A stretch of DNA of 39,915 bases, taken from assembly GCA_030614715.1 (NCBI GenBank), contig JAUWTM010000017.1, positions 1 through 39,915 on the forward strand, in the 5' to 3' direction. The notes beneath the pieces were generated by a model. The model was given only the letters and a program-made list of their open reading frames with translations, ran no database searches and was not told the DNA's origin. Position 1 is the stretch's first letter; each line of letters opens with the position of its first letter. The position numbers and the translations under genes were made by a program. Below are positions 9,401 through 15,470 of the stretch, one piece after another. Origin of the DNA: Planctomycetota bacterium (GTDB lineage Bacteria; JAJVIF01; JAPKYR01).

Positions 9401-9793
9401 TACGATCGATCGACGCCTTCTACACCGACACTGGAAGGTGCGTTCGGAAGTCCCTTGATGCAGGGGATGACACCGCATAATGGTCTCCTGCTTGCAGTGA
9501 ATTCCTGGACGGGTGAACTCACACTCTACGATATCGACGCTGATCCCGCTGACCCGCCAATACTTGGAAGCTCTTCCGGTGGACCGGGTACGGCCAGTTA
9601 TGATGTAGCCGTACGCGATGATTTCGCGTTCGTGACAAGGAGCGATTACGGCATTGTTGTCTTCGACATATCGGACACATCCGATCCTGACTACGTTGGT
9701 TACCTCGCATTACCGGGTGTATCCAGCATAGTCACGGATGGAATTTTCTTCTACGTAATCACGAACGCTGGTCAGGTGCATGTCGTCATCTGA
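6479..9793 (+). CDS. subtilisin-like (S8) protease with C-terminal propeller, paralogue 2 (5' end cut off by an amber codon)
   Basis: The main body of the second paralogue. The frame is continuous from 6428, after the TAG at 6425-6427; GTG 6479 is the first start-like codon and has GAGG five nt upstream. Starting there loses the signal peptide, the lipobox and the first strand of the prodomain. Numbered from the original ATG at 6266, the triad is D194 (VMDTGI), H253 (YHGTACSG) and S433 (GGTSCATP), with Asn in GGIGNEDS. PPC-like, Ig-like and FN3-like domains and an LVIVD-type propeller follow as in the neighbours. The body is uninterrupted, so inactivation would be recent, or the TAG may be a strain variant, a base error or a read-through site. 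Without repair the product would lack an export signal. Confidence 0.8.
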   Translation: MVLHDNVVMTGSSMVGSRPLEHIRTIECRWGTLYRMKITDGTPVETMVGQLQADSRVRFAEPNYIYGFLEEPYYPNDPMWAAYDDPVDPKDSPYDQWGPAMIGANIVWNETNGSEDIVVAVMDTGIRFDHEDLNDILWINEDEDPDNGIDDDANGYIDDWWGWDVFDNDNDPWDDGAYASYHGTACSGVVAATQDNERGVSGVAPGIRVMAIKVDLTNQQTLGSSIVAGLNYAIATDVDIISMSFRTYYESEIMRTACEDAWDDGNGIIMMGGIGNEDSMDLCYPNAYASVMAIGGTCPWTEDLQARDEKRITSYEGGYYWGSNYGDHLTVMGYGAQYTTTYGGHYDSYWDGGYNGFFGGTSCATPFAAGVMALIRSYFPSESPTWSWERIEQTADDLNVPGFDIQTGYGRVNALRAIYGSERYQDEEDQLGFVPMVMPTAHVFDTIHDVPGNPYHDTEDLYRMTVPKDGGLIVNLDIFTWGENLDLELYSDEAMTQLVASSTGPNHHDSSEESIIHDVFEGEEYFIRVVSPEAGNSTTYGLFVHVTTNELFVTGEDITPDFLHHGGTLVPILKLTCEVGNQATLDEIIVTKSGTLANPNWVKVRLYLDSNYNGEFDGGDELVSEEFPPSLNRARLDDIGIWWTYELPLVLFVVADISDTLEECNVRLSLESYKDVITEEGIEAHYTDFPILSDWITIGTDTEPPTWVTTEGAQTAEASYLSVIVGWNEATDTQTPPCKYNIYYTDTLPFDIGTATPVYDVAANPGDTTDFESKVPGLPEGVEHYFVVRAEDQAGNEEENLVVVSAIPQGGGDPENPVLVGTYGGVEYPMDLAINDNALFITDAYEGLQIYDRSDPSVLDHVASWSDGPAFGVVCDNQYAYIAGLFNFYVLDISDLANPTVAQTGLFDVFTPVVKDGDWIYSIDYYTDIIAIDVTDPLSPQNYLTATVFDQYCNDVEVYGDGLYILLDQSGIVAYDRSTPSTPTLEGAFGSPLMQGMTPHNGLLLAVNSWTGELTLYDIDADPADPPILGSSSGGPGTASYDVAVRDDFAFVTRSDYGIVVFDISDTSDPDYVGYLALPGVSSIVTDGIFFYVITNAGQVHVVI

Positions 9794-9832
9794 TAGAAAC
9801 CGAACTTTCGATATTTTATTACCATAACTTGA

Positions 9833-9861
9833 TTGAAGCATACCTACTTTTGTAGTAAAAT
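9833..9861 (+). promoter_or_regulatory. sigma70-like promoter for S8 paralogue 3
   Basis: TTGAAG (9833-9838), a 17-nt spacer and TAAAAT (9856-9861), 53 nt before the ATG at 9915. It overlaps the apparent GTG start at 9864, which argues for the later ATG. Confidence 0.5.
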
Positions 9862-9914
9862 TAGTGGTACGTTTACTGTGCATGGTGCGTGAAAATTTGC
9901 GTTGGGAGAATCGC

Positions 9915-12900
9915 ATGTCAAATCTATATTCAAGGTTTTACAGCATTATTCTGGCAATGCTTGCTTTTGCAGTGCTTGCATTCATGGTTGTCGGATGCAG
10001 TGGAAAGAGCGATCCAACAGTTCCGGGCTCCGATCATCCATATGCATCGGCTAACGGCCAGGCTCCTCCCGGGCTTACTGAAAGTCTCGATACAGGGACT
10101 GCTTCAGGCCAGCTTGTTTCTCCCGACCAGTCCATGCTTTATTACCCCGACGAAGTTCTCGTGGTCCTGCATGATGGAATCTCCACCGGGACGGCTTCAC
10201 TCGATGACCGCCCGCTTAAGCTCGTTGAGAAAATCGAATGCCGATGGGGAACGGTCTACCAGCTGGCAATAACCGACGGTACCTCTGTCGAGGAGATGGT
10301 CAACCTCCTTAAAGCGGAACCGGATGTCCGTTTCGCCGAACCGAATTATATCTATTACCATGATGAGCCACCGTACTATCCAAATGACCCCATGTACGCA
10401 GCGTATGAGGATCCCGCGGTTCCCAACGACAGCGCTTACGACCAGTGGGGACCGTACACTATCGGCGCCCCTGCAGTCTGGAACGAACTCAAGGGTTCGG
10501 AGGATGTGGTGGTCTGCGTAATGGACACGGGCGTCCGCAGGGACCATGAAGACCTCGCGGACAACGTCTGGATCAACGAGGATGAAGATCCGGATAACGG
10601 TGTTGATGACGACCTGAACGGCTACATTGATGACTGGGTTGGCTGGAACGCATGGGACAATAACAACGATCCCTGGGACGACGGCGCATACGCAAGTTAT
10701 CACGGTACTGCATGCAGCGGTGTTGTTGCAGCAACCCAGGACAACGAGCGCGGTGTCTCCGGAGTCGCTCCGGGTGTACGCATCATGGGCGTTAAGGTCG
10801 ACCTGACCGGCTATGGAAATCTTGCAGCTACAGTGGTCGAGGGCCTGAATTATGCCGCTGTTAACCGTGCAGATATTGTCAGCATGTCGTTCGGTACCAC
10901 TGAGTACTCCGACATCATGAAAACCGCTTGCGAGGACGCGTGGGACAGCGGTAACGGTGTAATCCTGATGGCATCGGCGGGGAACAGTGATTCCACCGGG
11001 TTGAAATACCCGACCGGTTACGACGTAGTTATGACGATCGGTGCAACCTGTCCGTACACGGATGGCCTGGCTCCACGCGACGAGAAGCGAATCGTTGCGT
11101 ACGAGGACGGTTATTACTGGGGTTCGAATTACGGCGATCATCTTACCGTGATGGGATTCGGTGCGCAGTACACCACGACGTACGGCGGTCATTACGACAG
11201 CTACTGGGACGGTGGATACAACGGCTTCTTCGGCGGTACGTCCTGCGCGTGCCCGATGTCAGCTGGTGTAATGGCCCTGATCCGAAGCTACTTCCCAACG
11301 GAAACACCTGAATGGTCGTGGCAGCGTCTCGAGGAAACCGCTGACGACCTCGAAACGGTTGGTTTCGATATCCAGACCGGGCATGGTCGTGTGAACGCCT
11401 TGCGTGCTGTCTACGGATCAGACAGGTTCTCTGAGCTTGAGGACGTAATGGGATTTGTCCCGCTCGCAATGCCCGATGACTGGGTGTTCGATACAATTCA
11501 CGACGTCCCTGGTAATCCATACTATGATACAGAAGATAAATACAAGCTGACTACGGGTGACGATGGATTCCTGATCATCGAGCTTGAGATTCTCACGTGG
11601 GGTGAGGACCTTGATATGGCTCTGTACGCAGACCCTAACCTGACTGAATTGGTAGATTCGTCGACTGGTGCCAATCACTACAACTCCAGCTTTGAGTCCA
11701 TCAATATGACCGTCGAACCCAACGAGGACTATTACATCTGGATCTATTCTCCACAGGTTGGCGGATCGACAGGCTACGGGCTGAGGGTCCATAACACGAC
11801 AAACAGCCTTGTCGTTACCGGGGAATCCATAACTCCTGACTTCATCTACGGCGGTGGTGACGATGTCCCGTTCCTTAAGCTGAACCTTGAGGTCGGTTAC
11901 CTCGCTACACTCGATGAAATCATCATCAACAAGTCCGGTACACTGCCAAATGCCAATATGGCCGAGATCAGGTTGTACCAGGATACGAATTTCTCCGGCG
12001 GCTGGGATGGAAACGACACATTAATCGCCCAGGAAAACCCGCCGCTGACAAACCGTGCACGTTTCACCGGATTAGGAATAGAATGGGGTTGGGAATATCC
12101 CCTCGTGCTGTTTGCAGTTGCTGACATCAGCGAAATCCCCGGCGAAGCCGATGTCCGACTGTCGCTGGAAACCTACAAGGACGTGAAAACTGAAGAGGGA
12201 TTGGAAGCAGATTATCACGGGTTCCCGATATCCAGCGACATTGTTTCAATCGGTCCCGATACTTTCCCGCCGGAATGGGTCGACACGATCGGTGCGGTCA
12301 GTGTAACTCCAGCCTATCATTCGCTCTGGCTGGGCTGGAACGAGGCGATTGACGAGTACAGTGAGCCTGTCATTTACAACATTTACCACACCGACACACT
12401 ACCGTTCGACATCGGAACTGCAACCAAGATCGCCGATGTTAACACGGACAGCGGTACGTCGACCGTCTTCCGATATCAGTTCTCCGACCTTCCGCTGGGT
12501 GTCGAGCAGTATTATGTAGTTCGTGCGGAGGACCAGCTCGGTAACGAAGATGAAAATCTGGTTATAGTCAGCGGTTTTCCAGGTGAGTCCGGGAATCCGC
12601 TGCAACCGGAGGAACTGACTTCATACGAGACTAATTTCTCGTTCGATATCGCGATCACGGATGATCTGCTCCTTATTGCGGATGCCGGCTACGGCCTGCA
12701 GATCTACGACAGGTCCGATCCGATCAACCTGTCGCACCTGACCTCATGGGAGGGTGATACGGTCTACTGCGTGACCGCCGATGGTGATTTTGCGTACCTT
12801 GGTGGCTACGATTACTTCACAGCACTCGATCTTTCATCACCGGAAACTCCGGTGGCAACCGGAAGCATCGCAATGTACAGCGGATACGCGGTGGACAAGG

Positions 12901-13469
12901 TTGATAACTGGGTCTACTGTGCCGAGTACTACGGAGACACATTGCCTGTTGATGTGCTCGATCCGTATTTCATTCACGGGTACGAGAAATTAAATATCCC
13001 TGGTATCGCGTTTGCATATGATATGGACATTCGCGGTAACGAAATCTACATCGCGTTCTACGGTGCCGGAATAGTCGTTCTCGACCGCACCGACCATAAT
13101 GAACCTGAGTATGTAAACACATTCGGGTCCACTGCACTCCTTGGTTTAACAATCGAAGAGCCGTACCTCTTCGCGGTCGACCAGGCAATCGGGACCATCG
13201 GTGTCTACAATATCGTTAACAATCCCACAAACCCGATAATGGAGGGTGAATCCGATGTGGGTCCGAGCGACGATCCGTACGACCTCGTTCTGGTTGACGA
13301 TTACGCTTACGTCGCCTGCTACAACTACGGACTCGTCGTGTTCGACATCTCCGATCCTGAAAATCCGTTCTGGGTGAGTGCTCTCCAAACCGGTGACGGT
13401 CGAGCGATCGCCACAGACGGAACATTTATCTATCTAATGGGCTCATCGGAGCTCGTCGTTATTATTTAA
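9915..13469 (+). CDS. subtilisin-like (S8) lipoprotein protease with C-terminal propeller, paralogue 3
   Basis: A 1184-residue predicted exported serine protease from ATG 9915, which has GGGAG six nt upstream; the longer frame from GTG 9864 overlaps a promoter. The lipoprotein signal ends at C28 (MVVGC), followed by SGKSDPTVPGSD. A prodomain (about 78-150, PDEVLVVLHD) leads into the S8 domain with D204 (VMDTGV), H263 (YHGTACSG) and S443 (GGTSCACP), and Asn in ASAGNSDS. PPC-like, Ig-like, FN3-like and LVIVD-type propeller domains follow in the same order as in the two upstream paralogues. Its catalytic segment is closer to paralogue 2 than to paralogue 1 (shared AYASYHGTACSGVVAATQDNE), suggesting two rounds of tandem duplication. 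Probably displayed on the outer membrane. It has its own promoter. Confidence 0.9.
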   Translation: MSNLYSRFYSIILAMLAFAVLAFMVVGCSGKSDPTVPGSDHPYASANGQAPPGLTESLDTGTASGQLVSPDQSMLYYPDEVLVVLHDGISTGTASLDDRPLKLVEKIECRWGTVYQLAITDGTSVEEMVNLLKAEPDVRFAEPNYIYYHDEPPYYPNDPMYAAYEDPAVPNDSAYDQWGPYTIGAPAVWNELKGSEDVVVCVMDTGVRRDHEDLADNVWINEDEDPDNGVDDDLNGYIDDWVGWNAWDNNNDPWDDGAYASYHGTACSGVVAATQDNERGVSGVAPGVRIMGVKVDLTGYGNLAATVVEGLNYAAVNRADIVSMSFGTTEYSDIMKTACEDAWDSGNGVILMASAGNSDSTGLKYPTGYDVVMTIGATCPYTDGLAPRDEKRIVAYEDGYYWGSNYGDHLTVMGFGAQYTTTYGGHYDSYWDGGYNGFFGGTSCACPMSAGVMALIRSYFPTETPEWSWQRLEETADDLETVGFDIQTGHGRVNALRAVYGSDRFSELEDVMGFVPLAMPDDWVFDTIHDVPGNPYYDTEDKYKLTTGDDGFLIIELEILTWGEDLDMALYADPNLTELVDSSTGANHYNSSFESINMTVEPNEDYYIWIYSPQVGGSTGYGLRVHNTTNSLVVTGESITPDFIYGGGDDVPFLKLNLEVGYLATLDEIIINKSGTLPNANMAEIRLYQDTNFSGGWDGNDTLIAQENPPLTNRARFTGLGIEWGWEYPLVLFAVADISEIPGEADVRLSLETYKDVKTEEGLEADYHGFPISSDIVSIGPDTFPPEWVDTIGAVSVTPAYHSLWLGWNEAIDEYSEPVIYNIYHTDTLPFDIGTATKIADVNTDSGTSTVFRYQFSDLPLGVEQYYVVRAEDQLGNEDENLVIVSGFPGESGNPLQPEELTSYETNFSFDIAITDDLLLIADAGYGLQIYDRSDPINLSHLTSWEGDTVYCVTADGDFAYLGGYDYFTALDLSSPETPVATGSIAMYSGYAVDKVDNWVYCAEYYGDTLPVDVLDPYFIHGYEKLNIPGIAFAYDMDIRGNEIYIAFYGAGIVVLDRTDHNEPEYVNTFGSTALLGLTIEEPYLFAVDQAIGTIGVYNIVNNPTNPIMEGESDVGPSDDPYDLVLVDDYAYVACYNYGLVVFDISDPENPFWVSALQTGDGRAIATDGTFIYLMGSSELVVII

Positions 13470-13510
13470 ACCAATAATAATTGACAAGCGTCATTATTCT
13501 AACCCTTCCC

Positions 13511-13629
13511 GTAGCACAGCACGGCAGTGCGTCAATGGCAACAATCAAGGATATCCCATAGCGGCGCACGGCAGTGCGTCGTTTTTACAGTATACCGGGA
13601 ATGCTGAACGCACTGCCGTGCTGTGCTAC
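13511..13629. repeat. 119-nt element with 22-bp terminal inverted repeats (family B)
   Basis: The arm at 13511-13532 (starting GTAGCACAGCACGG) is the exact reverse complement of 13608-13629. A third, degenerate copy of the arm core, CGCACGGCAGTGCG, sits in the middle at 13565-13578. Each core is itself a small hairpin (GCAC-GGCA-GTGC). A homologous element lies at 34058-34267. No transposase is encoded, so it resembles a MITE or REP-type mosaic element. Confidence 0.75.
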
Positions 13630-13667
13630 CAGATTGGTTTAAATTATGTGTGTTTGCAAACCGGAGC

Positions 13668-13685
13668 GCGGACAGCTCTGTCCGC
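13668..13685. repeat. short GCGGACA/TGTCCGC hairpin
   Basis: A 7-bp perfect stem, GCGGACA-GCTC-TGTCCGC. The same stem recurs at 28193-28209. It follows a 10-nt palindrome, GTTTGCAAAC (13652-13661). Apart from family B, these hairpins and the candidate sRNA, I see nothing further in the 13470-13974 gap. Confidence 0.55.
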
Positions 13686-13786
13686 CTTCATAAATAATTT
13701 GTTGAATTTATTTACCATGCGGTCAGGGATGGCCACGCTCCTATTTCAATACAGCCAGTGTTGTGTTACGGGGATCGTTTGGGCAT

Positions 13787-13818
13787 AAAAAAAGGGGAGC
13801 GGTTTGACCCATCTCCCC
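13787..13818 (-). terminator. intrinsic terminator, minus strand
   Basis: A GGGGAG/CTCCCC stem with an inner 3-bp stem, followed by seven T on the minus strand. No minus-strand protein gene lies upstream within reach, which is what points to a small RNA. Confidence 0.6.
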
Positions 13819-13870
13819 CACGTTCGGCAAGTTGTGCACTCGCCTTCCTCTTCCTTCAGCAGAAGGAGTT
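13787..13870 (-). ncRNA. candidate small RNA, about 84 nt
   Basis: Minus-strand unit with its own signals and no convincing reading frame. Upstream are TTGCTA and TATAAT (complement of 13901-13906 and 13877-13882) with an 18-nt spacer, placing the 5' end near 13870. It ends in a terminator: GGGGAG/CTCCCC stem (13794-13799 with 13813-13818), with an inner GGT-CAA-ACC, then seven U (13787-13793). Between them are two more potential hairpins, CTTC-TGCT-GAAG and GGCGAG-7nt-CTTGCC. The single-stranded stretch AAGGAAGAGGAAGG holds two GGA motifs. It is divergent from hypA and does not match any RNA family I can recognise (not SRP, 6S or tRNA). Confidence 0.4.
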
Positions 13871-13876
13871 GGTGGA

Positions 13877-13906
13877 ATTATATATAAACAATTACCGAAT
13901 TAGCAA
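13877..13906 (-). promoter_or_regulatory. promoter of the candidate small RNA
   Basis: On the minus strand: TTGCTA (13906-13901), an 18-nt spacer and a perfect TATAAT (13882-13877). Confidence 0.45.
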
Positions 13907-13954
13907 ATGCGAATCGTAGATTCACTCAAACGAGACTTCATTCTCCACATGTTC

Positions 13955-13960
13955 TATACT
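13955..13960 (+). promoter_or_regulatory. -10-like box close to the hypA start
   Basis: TATACT lies 14 nt before the hypA ATG; the gap is pyrimidine-rich (TACTCCCCC) with no Shine-Dalgarno. No good -35 is seen. This spacing would give a leader of only a few bases. Confidence 0.3.
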
Positions 13961-13974
13961 TACTCCCCCTTGTC

Positions 13975-14349
13975 ATGCATGAATTTTCACTGGCAACCGA
14001 CCTTCTGAACGTGGCTCGCGATGAGGCACGCAGGCATAACCTGGTCAGTATCGACAGGATTATCGTCCGCGTGGGCACCCTGAGCGGCGTCTGCATCGAA
14101 CCACTAGAATTCGCGTTCGGATTCCTCAGAGAAGAGGACCCGATGACCGAAAATGCTGAGATGGTAATCGAGACCATTCAGGGCAGGGGGAAATGTACGT
14201 CGTGCGGCGGAGATATCGAACTCGAACACCTGTTCCTGTACTGTCCCGACTGTAAAACCCCTACCGTTGAGATAACAGCCGGGAAGGAATTTCTGATTGT
14301 GAGTATAGAAGGTGAGGAAGCGAAGGCTGAATCCAGTGCGGAGACATAA
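13975..14349 (+). CDS. hypA: hydrogenase/urease nickel metallochaperone HypA
   Basis: Delivers nickel to the [NiFe]-hydrogenase large subunit, together with HypB. The 124-residue protein starts with the family signature MHEFSLA, whose His2 is a nickel ligand; this fixes the start at ATG 13975. A structural zinc site is formed by CTSC and CPDC (about residues 75-97). It is followed 12 nt later by hypB, preceded by GGAG, so the two form an operon. There is no Shine-Dalgarno before hypA itself. No hydrogenase structural genes or other hyp genes lie in the window, so the target enzyme must be encoded elsewhere or be absent. The C-terminal tail (EEAKAESSAET) is unremarkable. Confidence 0.93.
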   Translation: MHEFSLATDLLNVARDEARRHNLVSIDRIIVRVGTLSGVCIEPLEFAFGFLREEDPMTENAEMVIETIQGRGKCTSCGGDIELEHLFLYCPDCKTPTVEITAGKEFLIVSIEGEEAKAESSAET

Positions 14350-14361
14350 TGGAGTTAAATC

Positions 14362-15006
14362 ATGGCTGATATAGTTGTAATGAGAGCGGTAAGCTCGGAC
14401 AACCAGGCACACGCGGACGTGGTTCGCAAAATACTCGATGACAACGGTGTTTTCGGGATGAACCTGCTGTCGAGTCCCGGATCGGGGAAGACAACGCTCC
14501 TCGAAAAGACGATCAGGGACAATCCCGACCTGAAGTTCGGGGTGATCGAGGGCGACGTGTTCACCGCCCGTGACGCATCGCGTATCGAGGCAGCCGGAGC
14601 CCCGTCGATCCAGCTCAATACCGAGGGTGCATGCCATCTCACGGCAAACATGATCGAGATGGTGCTTCCGAAATTCGAATTGAAGACACTCGATTTCCTC
14701 GTTGTGGAAAATATCGGCAACCTGATCTGTCCTGCCGCATACTCGCTCGGAGTTCACAAGAGGGTGGTCCTGCTGAGCACTCCCGAAGGTCACGATAAGA
14801 TCCTGAAGTACCCGCAGGCCTTCAACACGGCGGACATGATCCTGATTACTAAAACAGATGTCGCCGATGCGGTTGGATTTGATATGAAAGTAGTGGTTGA
14901 AGACCTGAAAGCGGTTAACCCGAAGGTCGAACCGTGGCTGATGAGCTCAGTCACCGGCGAGGGGTATGACCGCTGGTACGACTGGCTCCGCTCCAATAAA
15001 AAATAA
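14362..15006 (+). CDS. hypB: hydrogenase nickel incorporation GTPase HypB
   Basis: A SIMIBI-class GTPase that works with HypA in nickel insertion. The 214-residue length fits HypB proteins without the N-terminal His-rich or CXXCGC extension. Motifs: Walker A SSPGSGKTTLLEKT (about residues 33-46); GDVFTARDASRIEAAGAPS; the metal-site segment TEGACHLTA; ENIGNLICPAAYSLG (Cys of the dimer-interface metal site and the G3 region); and the base-recognition segment TKTD (about 170). The ATG at 14362 has GGAG seven nt upstream. It is translated directly after hypA. With no His-rich stretch it is likely a pure GTPase and not a nickel store. The 432-nt gap that follows is filled by repeats and an attenuator-like hairpin. 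Confidence 0.95.
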   Translation: MADIVVMRAVSSDNQAHADVVRKILDDNGVFGMNLLSSPGSGKTTLLEKTIRDNPDLKFGVIEGDVFTARDASRIEAAGAPSIQLNTEGACHLTANMIEMVLPKFELKTLDFLVVENIGNLICPAAYSLGVHKRVVLLSTPEGHDKILKYPQAFNTADMILITKTDVADAVGFDMKVVVEDLKAVNPKVEPWLMSSVTGEGYDRWYDWLRSNKK

Positions 15007-15040
15007 AAAAACAGAATAGCCCCACCTATATGTGGAGTAA

Positions 15041-15087
15041 TCAGGAATAAAGGGGACTGTCACCTTTATTCCACCCTTTACTCCTGA
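15041..15087. repeat. family C palindromic repeat, copy 1
   Basis: GGAATAAAGG (15044-15053) pairs with CCTTTATTCC (15063-15072), and an outer TCAGGA/TCCTGA pair flanks it. The core AAAGGGGACTGTCACCTTT (15049-15067) recurs exactly at 15202-15220. Confidence 0.7.
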
Positions 15088-15157
15088 CATCTATTCAATT
15101 GGTTCAAAATGCAATTAACTTTTTTTTCTAATTCTCTGACTCACGAATGTTTTCAGG

Positions 15158-15355
15158 AAAAGGGGACAAATGAAATATGATGAAAGGGAAAGCGGACAGG
15201 AAAAGGGGACTGTCACCTTTTTACGTCAACCAAGTTTCCTTGGTACTTCACTTTACCTGAAGTAAAAAGGATGCCTGTCCCCTTTTCATGTCAACCTATC
15301 TTCCAGTGCGCCCACTTTATCTGAAGCAAAAACAATGCCTGTTCCCTTTTTTTGA
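15158..15355. repeat. family C repeat cluster
   Basis: AAAAGGGGAC at 15158-15167; the 19-nt core at 15202-15220; a 22-nt inverted-orientation variant at 15264-15285 (begins AAAAAGGATGCC, ends GTCCCCTTT); and a degenerate copy near 15322-15348. The last two sit in imperfect tandem units of about 60 nt that also share CTTTA-CTGAAG. The 22-nt variant is repeated exactly at 38035-38056. No gene is supported in 15007-15408. Confidence 0.7.
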
Positions 15356-15408
15356 TTGCCATCACTGGCTCCTGAAGTTAGAATACTCGCAGAGATTATG
15401 TCAGGCCT

Positions 15409-15456
15409 GAGACACGGCCATCCCGATCTCGATTGGGATGGCCGTGTCTCTTTTTT
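15409..15456 (+). terminator. very strong hairpin-T6 terminator directly before the symporter ribosome site (possible attenuator)
   Basis: A perfect 16-bp stem (15409-15424 with 15435-15450), extendable by four more pairs including one G-T, is followed by TTTTTT (15451-15456). The symporter Shine-Dalgarno GGAGGA starts at 15460. A 10-nt palindrome TCAGGCCTGA (15401-15410) overlaps the 5' arm and could take part in an alternative fold. No known riboswitch was recognised in the preceding 60 nt. Confidence 0.8.
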
Positions 15457-15470
15457 ACGGAGGATTACAG

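Noticed and set aside
10197-11192. 331-aa minus-strand frame opposite S8 paralogue 3
   Set aside because: Antisense shadow of the conserved protease domain; similar shadows occur opposite the other two paralogues.
15409-15456. Simple terminator of the hypAB operon
   Set aside because: Not excluded, but it lies over 400 nt after hypB and four nt before the symporter ribosome site, so an attenuator role fits better.
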